Shown here: in pieces, positions 5,822-10,349 of the stretch
Layout: each line of letters opens with the position of its first letter
Numbering within the stretch: the stretch's first letter is position 1
Assembly: GCA_035559335.1 (NCBI GenBank)
Contig: DATMBH010000226.1
Coordinates: forward strand, 1-10,349
Reading direction: 5' to 3'
DNA: 10,349 nucleotides
DNA from: DASXPG01 sp035559335
GTDB taxonomy: Bacteria > Gemmatimonadota > Gemmatimonadetes > Gemmatimonadales > JACORV01
Notes under the pieces: generated by a model
The model's input: the letters and a program-made list of their open reading frames with translations, nothing else
What the model was told of the DNA's origin: nothing
The model's database searches: none
Position numbers and translations under genes: made by a program

Positions 5822-6458
5822 TGGTCTCCCGCGCGGTAACCTCCAGCTCGAACCGCGCCCCGCGCAGGGCGTCGGTGACGCTGCCGCGCACCACCCGTCC
5901 TTCCGCATCTCTCGTCAGGCGCAGCCTGGCGGTTTCCCGTCCTCCGGCCTCGCGCACCACCCCGGCCAGCCGCCCGCCCTGCAATTCGTAGGTGGTCAGC
6001 CGGCCGCGGGCGTCGGTTACCCGCCAGAAGCTGCGCTCGCCGTCCTCGAGCAGCTCGACCGATACCAGGTCCTCGGGAACGCGGACCACGCCAAATGCCG
6101 ACCACACCGCCGCACGATCCGGAAGCACCGCGGCCACCACTTCCTGCGGCTCGGCGCTCACCGAGTCACCCGCGAGGATCAGCGTGGCCCTTCCCACACC
6201 AAGCCGCACGGACACGTCCAAGCGCAGCGAGTCCGGCGGCTGGATGCGCGCCGCCCCGCTGCCCGCGATCGAGATTCTGCCGTCGTCCGATCGCCACGCC
6301 AAACGCAGCACTTCGCGCGTGGTTGGCGCCGTCGAGGCCGCAATCCGCTCGAACGCCTCGCGAGTGGCGCCACGGAATGAGCCGTGCGGCGCAACGGCGC
6401 CGGGCCGGCACGCGGCGGAGGCGACAAGCACAATTATTGCAATGTAGGATTGGCGCAT
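5781..6458 (-). CDS. Lipoprotein, LolB/DUF4292-like fold
   Basis: A 225-residue protein from ATG 6458. MRQSYIAIIVLVASAAC forms a lipoprotein signal with C17 as the lipidated cysteine (ASAAC lipobox). The rest reads as an amphipathic beta-sheet protein: a helix near 33-43 (REAFERIAAS), then strands such as ISIAGSGAARIQPPDSLRLDVSV (62-84), ATLILAGDSVSA (91-102), WRVTDARGRLTTYELQGGRLAGV (145-167), ETARLRLTRD and ARFELEVTARE, ending with FAPEIWQLRR. This half-barrel pattern with short helices recalls LolB, LolA and DUF4292 proteins, which carry lipoproteins or lipids to the outer membrane. A longer open frame upstream only reads into the neighbouring gene and would destroy the signal peptide. No ribosome-binding site is obvious. 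Position next to an LptE-like gene supports an envelope-transport role, but the LolB call is by pattern, not a diagnostic motif. Confidence 0.75.
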   Translation of the reverse strand: MRQSYIAIIVLVASAACRPGAVAPHGSFRGATREAFERIAASTAPTTREVLRLAWRSDDGRISIAGSGAARIQPPDSLRLDVSVRLGVGRATLILAGDSVSAEPQEVVAAVLPDRAAVWSAFGVVRVPEDLVSVELLEDGERSFWRVTDARGRLTTYELQGGRLAGVVREAGGRETARLRLTRDAEGRVVRGSVTDALRGARFELEVTARETSEPFAPEIWQLRR

Positions 6459-6522
6459 TGGACAGGCAAGAAAACCGTGACGCGCAGCGCCGCGCAACTG
6501 CCACGCCCGACCACAAGACCGA

Positions 6523-9414
6523 TCAGTAGTTGAAGCCGAACCAGAGATCGGCGAAGCGGCGGGACCGGAAATCGAGGGGAAGGCTGTAGTCGGAACCGCG
6601 ATATGCCCCATAGCGCCAGCCTAGGTCCAGGCGCAGCACGATCGGGAACCCGATGTTCATCCTGAAGCCGAGACCGTAGCTTCCCAATGTGCGGCGGTAG
6701 ACCGTGCGCGGGGTCCAGGCCCGGCCCAGGTCCCAGAACAGCGCGCCCTGGACGCCCGGGAACCGCCACTCGCCGAACGGAAAGCCGATGGACAGGTAGT
6801 CGGTGGCCGGGAACCGCCACTCCGCGTTGATCAGCCACGACCTGGTGCCGGAGACGTACGAGTATCGCGGGTAGCCGCGCAAAGCGTGCGAGCCGCCGAT
6901 GGCGATGCGCTGCGGCACTTCGCCACCCGACCAGTGTCCCGCCAGGCGTAGGGCGAGGGCCGTGTATAGCGACGTGCGGTAGTAGCGCCGCATGTCAGCC
7001 GATACCAGCCAGCTGTCGAAGCGGCCGTGAGTCAGGTCATTCACCAGGCCGGCCGTCAGGTTGAGTCGGCCGCCGTCGATCGGGCCGGTGGGCAGCCACA
7101 CCGCGTTGTCGCGCACGTAGCTGAGGTAGTTGGAGGTCAGGAACCCAGCGCGGCGCGGGAAGGTGAACCCGCCGCCCTCCGGCGTCAGCTCGGTGCGGTC
7201 CGAGTACTCCGACCTGAGCTGCGCCTCCAGCCTCGAAAATCGCGACAGCGGATAGCGCACCATCAGGAACCCACCGCCCGCCGCTTCGTCGTACTGCCGG
7301 TTGAAGTCGCCGTCGTAGAACCGGCCGCGATACCGGAATGCGCCCACTCCCCAGTTGAGGCGCCCGGTCTGGTTGATGTAGACGGCAGTGCCGTTCAGTC
7401 CCCCCAGCAGGCCCGTGAACGAGTTGGCCTGCACCGCGACCACGTTGAAGTACAGCACGTGATCGGCCAGCATGTCCGACATCACGAACGTGGCGCCCTG
7501 GGCGGAGGCCCGTCCCGGGACCAGGATTGCGTCGGCGGCGGCGAAGTCGAGGTGGAACCTGCGCTCGTAGCGCGCGGGCTCGAGTCGCGAGTAGCGATCG
7601 TCCTCCAGCTCGCGCCAGCGCCAGCGGCCCGCCGCAGCGGTGTCCTCGAGCGCGATCGCATGTTCCGCATCGGCCGCCCGGGCCGTATCGCCCAGAGCGA
7701 TCATCACGCGCAGCCCGCCGGTATCGGGGGGCTGTGGCAGCACATAGAGGCTGAACTGGAGGTCCTCGAAGCCTCCCAGCACCCAGCGCCGCTGCTGCGG
7801 CAGCCACACCGGGTCGTAGGCGCCACCTGTCAGGCCGGACACGCGCCGTCCGGCCCCCACCGTATCGACCACGAAGATGTCCTGGGTGCCGAACCGGTCC
7901 GAGGTGAAGGTGATGAGGTCGCTCTCCGGCCAGCGCGGCGTCAGGTCGCGCCAGTTGCCGTTGGTCAGCGGGCGCACGGCGCCGGTGGCGAGGTCGAGCA
8001 CGAACAGGTTGGTCGCCCCCTGCTCGCCGTAGGCCGTGCGGTCGGATGAGAATACCACCCTGGTGCCGTCAGGCGAAAACGAGGGATCGGCATCCTGATA
8101 CCTGTCGCTTGTCAGCCGCTCCAGGCGTCCTTCGGGCAGGTGCAGGCGATAGAGATCGGAATAGCCCGAAAGCGACAGTCCCGAGAAAACCAGCGAACGG
8201 CCGTCAGGTGCCCACGCGGGAGAGACGACCGAGACCAAGTCGGGAAAGCGATACCGCCCCACCATCTCACCGGAGCGCAGATCCCACAGGAACAAGGCGT
8301 CGCGGTCCTGGAACCGCCCGCCGAAGGCCAGGACGCCATCCGCCGTGACGTCGATCCGCGAATCGAACGGCCGGAACGACTCTAGCTCGGCGGATCGTTC
8401 ACCTTTGACGACCGTGCGCGCGCGGCCACCCGACAGCGGCACCGCGTACACGTCGGTGTAGCCGGTACGTGGCGAGAGGTACAGCACCTCGGGCACCGTA
8501 TCGCCTGGGGGCATCCACACCGCCGGCTTGATCGCCGCCCGCGCCAGGCGCCTTGCATCGAGAGCCAGCGGCCGCTGCCCCGCAACCAGGGGGTAGTAGC
8601 GCGTGCGCAGCGCGTGGTGCCATTCGGCCGTGATCTGCTCTAGGGTGCGACCGAAGATCCCTTCCACCAGCTGTTCGAACGAGTCGTAGCGCCAGGCGTC
8701 CTCGTAGGCCCGCACGAAGCGCCACTCGCCGTAGCGTCCCGCGAGGTAGCGCACCAGCGAACCGCCCACCGGATACACCAAGCCGCCTCCCGCCCAGGCG
8801 AGCTGCGCCACCGTGGGCAGCCGGCCGCTGTGCGTCAGGTCGCGCAGGATCATGTCGTCCTGCGAGTCCTCGCCTTCCGACCAGTACTCGGCCGTGCCCT
8901 CAGTCCACCACAACGGGAAGTTCACACGGCGCACCCGCGGGTAGAGCGCCGCCATGCTGCGCAGCATGGAGAGCTGGAACACGTGCACCAGCTCGTGACG
9001 GATGGTGTGGCGGAACTCGTGGTAGTTGCCGCGGAACGGCAGCGCGACCCGGCTGCGCCCGAACTCGGTGAATCCCAGCAGGCCCTCCGGCGGCACGAAC
9101 GGCAGCAGGTTGGTCTGCTCGAAGTCGGTGTGGCTGGCGTACACGATCAGCGGGATCCGGTCTGCTACCACGTGCCGCAGCCTGATCTCGAGGTCCCGGC
9201 AGGTCTCCTCGGCATAGGCCAGCGCCACGCGGGCCAGCTCGTTTTCCTCGGGATAGAAATGGAGGTCGACATGCTCGCCGCGGAGGATCCGCCAGTCGAA
9301 GCGGCGATACTGGATCTTGTTCGGGCCAAAGAGGCCGAACTGCGCCTCGGCTGCCCGCGGCGCGAGCAGCGCCGCGAGCGCGGCGCAGATCAGAAACGGG
9401 GCTTTGCGGGGCAC
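6523..9414 (-). CDS. Exported gluzincin metalloprotease - TolB-like propeller - Omp85-like barrel protein
   Basis: A 963-residue protein from GTG 9414, where a clean signal peptide begins (residues 1-24, ending AAEAQ). Four parts follow. (1) Peptidase-MA-like domain, about 40-275: HELVH at 140-144 (zinc ligands H140, H144; catalytic E141) and WWTEGTAEYWSEG (169-181), with E172 as likely third ligand. (2) Beta-propeller, about 300-560, with PD40/TolB-style blades: APDGRSLVFSG, SPDGTRVVFSSDR, ESDLITFTSDRFGTQDIFV. (3) Linker, about 560-640, then the SDMLADH motif (646-652). (4) C-terminal outer-membrane barrel, about 655-963: alternating strands, GGSHALRGYPR (840-850) like the L6 loop motif of Omp85/BamA proteins, and a terminal WFGFNY aromatic end that fits a BAM recognition signal. 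No POTRA domains are visible. Its stop lies 64 nt before the lipoprotein gene, and its start is 1 nt after the cyclophilin stop (TGAAGTG), so translation is probably coupled. Substrate and export role are unknown; a longer upstream frame is only the cyclophilin gene read out of frame. Confidence 0.92.
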   Translation of the reverse strand: MPRKAPFLICAALAALLAPRAAEAQFGLFGPNKIQYRRFDWRILRGEHVDLHFYPEENELARVALAYAEETCRDLEIRLRHVVADRIPLIVYASHTDFEQTNLLPFVPPEGLLGFTEFGRSRVALPFRGNYHEFRHTIRHELVHVFQLSMLRSMAALYPRVRRVNFPLWWTEGTAEYWSEGEDSQDDMILRDLTHSGRLPTVAQLAWAGGGLVYPVGGSLVRYLAGRYGEWRFVRAYEDAWRYDSFEQLVEGIFGRTLEQITAEWHHALRTRYYPLVAGQRPLALDARRLARAAIKPAVWMPPGDTVPEVLYLSPRTGYTDVYAVPLSGGRARTVVKGERSAELESFRPFDSRIDVTADGVLAFGGRFQDRDALFLWDLRSGEMVGRYRFPDLVSVVSPAWAPDGRSLVFSGLSLSGYSDLYRLHLPEGRLERLTSDRYQDADPSFSPDGTRVVFSSDRTAYGEQGATNLFVLDLATGAVRPLTNGNWRDLTPRWPESDLITFTSDRFGTQDIFVVDTVGAGRRVSGLTGGAYDPVWLPQQRRWVLGGFEDLQFSLYVLPQPPDTGGLRVMIALGDTARAADAEHAIALEDTAAAGRWRWRELEDDRYSRLEPARYERRFHLDFAAADAILVPGRASAQGATFVMSDMLADHVLYFNVVAVQANSFTGLLGGLNGTAVYINQTGRLNWGVGAFRYRGRFYDGDFNRQYDEAAGGGFLMVRYPLSRFSRLEAQLRSEYSDRTELTPEGGGFTFPRRAGFLTSNYLSYVRDNAVWLPTGPIDGGRLNLTAGLVNDLTHGRFDSWLVSADMRRYYRTSLYTALALRLAGHWSGGEVPQRIAIGGSHALRGYPRYSYVSGTRSWLINAEWRFPATDYLSIGFPFGEWRFPGVQGALFWDLGRAWTPRTVYRRTLGSYGLGFRMNIGFPIVLRLDLGWRYGAYRGSDYSLPLDFRSRRFADLWFGFNY

Positions 9415-9415
9415 T

Positions 9416-10349
9416 TCAGCGAACGATACGCCGGATCCGGTCCCCTTGCACGACCCGGTCCACCACCTCCAGGCCGGAGGCCACCTGCCCGAACACGGTG
9501 TAGCCGCCATCGAGATGCGGCTGCGGCGAGTGGGTGATGAAGAACTGCGAGCCGCCGGTGTCGGGGCCCGACAGCGCCATGCCGAGCGTGGCGCGCTCGT
9601 AGCGGCGACGGTTGATCTCGTCACGGAGCACCGTTCCCGGCCCGCCACTTCCGTCCCCGCGCGGGTCGCCATCTTGGATGACGAAGTTAGGTACCACCCG
9701 GTGCCAGCGCCCGTTGTCGAAAAACCGGCGGTCCACAAGCCGGAGGAAGTTGTCCACCGTGAGGGGCGCCTCGTATCCGAACAGCTGCAGCCTGATTGAC
9801 CCGCGTTCAGTCTCGATGGTCACTGTCGGCGCGGGGCCAAGCACATAGCGTCGCACCAGGTCGCGGTAGTCCTCGATGCTGCGGCCGGTTTCCGCCGGGA
9901 ACACCTCGCCCCAGCGACGGCGCGTTTCGTCTTCGCCGAAGGCATCCATCGCCGCCGCGCGCACCAGGTACTCACGGCTGCGTGAGGCGCGCGCGAAGAA
10001 CGCCGCGGCCAGGCGCGTTCGCTCCTCGGCTCCCTGCTCGGCCAGGTAGCCGAGCGCGCGAACCGCGGCCAGCCGCGCTTCGTCCGTCGGATCGCTCTCA
10101 GCCCGCCGATAGGCGGACACCAGCTCATCCACCTGCCCCGGGTAGCGGCTCGTGGACAGGATGCCGATAGCCGTGGCCCGCACCACCACGTCCGAATGGG
10201 CCAGGGCCGCGCGCGCCCGCGCCAGCAGCGCGGCATCGGGGACATCCCCGCCGAGTCGCTGGAGCGCGCCCAGCGCGGAGGCGACCACCCGCGGGTCGGT
10301 ATCCGCAGCCAGCGAGTCCAGGGCTTCGCGCGCACCCGGCGTGCGCGCG
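9416..10349 (-). CDS. HEAT-repeat / cyclophilin-type peptidyl-prolyl isomerase, N-terminus cut by the right edge
   Basis: The frame stays open to the right edge, so 310 C-terminal residues are seen. Residues 1 to about 165 are helical with HEAT-repeat character: DPRVVASALGALQRL, SDVVVRATAIGIL, DEARLAAVRALGYLAE and REYLVRAAAMDAFGED are successive repeats. From about 175 to 310 there is a compact cyclophilin domain: VTIETERGSIRLQLFGYEAPLTVDNFLRLV, then WHRVVPNFVIQDGDP with the catalytic Arg, GMALSGPDTGGSQFFIT, and PHLDGGYTVFGQV. The Trp of human CypA is His here, as in many bacterial cyclophilins, so isomerase activity is expected. The missing N-terminus decides whether it has a signal peptide; its neighbour's export and the coupled start suggest a periplasmic chaperone, but that is inference. 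A GTG at 10288 is not a believable start, because a HEAT helix continues upstream of it. Confidence 0.93.
   Translation of the reverse strand, partial: ARTPGAREALDSLAADTDPRVVASALGALQRLGGDVPDAALLARARAALAHSDVVVRATAIGILSTSRYPGQVDELVSAYRRAESDPTDEARLAAVRALGYLAEQGAEERTRLAAAFFARASRSREYLVRAAAMDAFGEDETRRRWGEVFPAETGRSIEDYRDLVRRYVLGPAPTVTIETERGSIRLQLFGYEAPLTVDNFLRLVDRRFFDNGRWHRVVPNFVIQDGDPRGDGSGGPGTVLRDEINRRRYERATLGMALSGPDTGGSQFFITHSPQPHLDGGYTVFGQVASGLEVVDRVVQGDRIRRIVR

Noticed and set aside
6459..6611. N-terminal extension of the LolB-like lipoprotein
   Set aside because: It overlaps the end of the barrel-protease gene and would bury the lipoprotein signal.
7027..8049. Plus-strand frame of 340 codons inside the barrel-protease gene
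   Set aside because: Antisense shadow with no recognisable domain and a composition typical of reversed high-GC coding DNA.
9415..9738. N-terminal extension of the barrel-protease
   Set aside because: It is the cyclophilin domain in another frame, and the signal peptide starts at GTG 9414.
1..10349. Defence system, CRISPR array, prophage, insertion sequence or integron
   Set aside because: No array-like repeats, transposase, integrase, recombinase, toxin or nuclease motifs are seen; the region looks like conserved chromosome.

Overview
The window is GC-rich, tightly packed DNA from a diderm (LPS-type) bacterium. It encodes outer-membrane assembly parts, lipoproteins, a heptose-nucleotide enzyme and a Hanks-type kinase. 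The secreted M61-type peptidase, PD40-propeller protease and lipoprotein combination resembles Gemmatimonadota or a related soil phylum. That placement is an inference from style of gene content, with no marker gene to prove it.

Layout: (1) 1-637, minus strand: N-terminal part of a secreted M61-family peptidase, running off the left edge. (2) 638-757: divergent intergenic spacer with a short inverted repeat. (3) 758-831, plus: tRNA-Arg(UCU), then 863-1747, plus: a secreted metallo-beta-lactamase-fold hydrolase. (4) 1780-2628, minus: a compact soluble Ser/Thr kinase, convergent with the hydrolase. (5) 2629-2944: a spacer with no convincing gene, then tRNA-Pro(UGG) at 2945-3017, minus. (6) 3109-10349, minus: eight nearly gapless genes transcribed right to left.

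The eight-gene block reads, in transcription order: HEAT-repeat/cyclophilin peptidyl-prolyl isomerase (N-terminus off the right edge); a 963-residue protein joining a gluzincin metalloprotease, a TolB/PD40-type propeller and an Omp85-like outer-membrane barrel; a LolB/DUF4292-like lipoprotein; an LptE-like lipoprotein; a DUF4845-like one-pass membrane protein; a stand-alone heptose-1-phosphate adenylyltransferase (RfaE2); RNase PH; and the RdgB/HAM1 inosine/xanthosine triphosphatase. Five of the junctions overlap (41, 7, 4, 14 and 4 nt) and one has a single-nucleotide gap, so translational coupling is likely. The first six products fit a theme of building the outer membrane: folding, barrel and proteolysis, lipoprotein and LPS delivery, LPS core sugar supply. 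The last two are an rph-rdgB housekeeping pair.

The most interesting items are the protease-propeller-barrel protein directly coupled to a periplasmic-type prolyl isomerase, and the rfaE2 gene, which has no ATG, GTG or TTG in a sensible place and seems to start at a CTG overlapping the previous stop codon. Several true starts are GTG codons well inside longer open frames, and the left-edge peptidase is easily missed because it is cut by the window.
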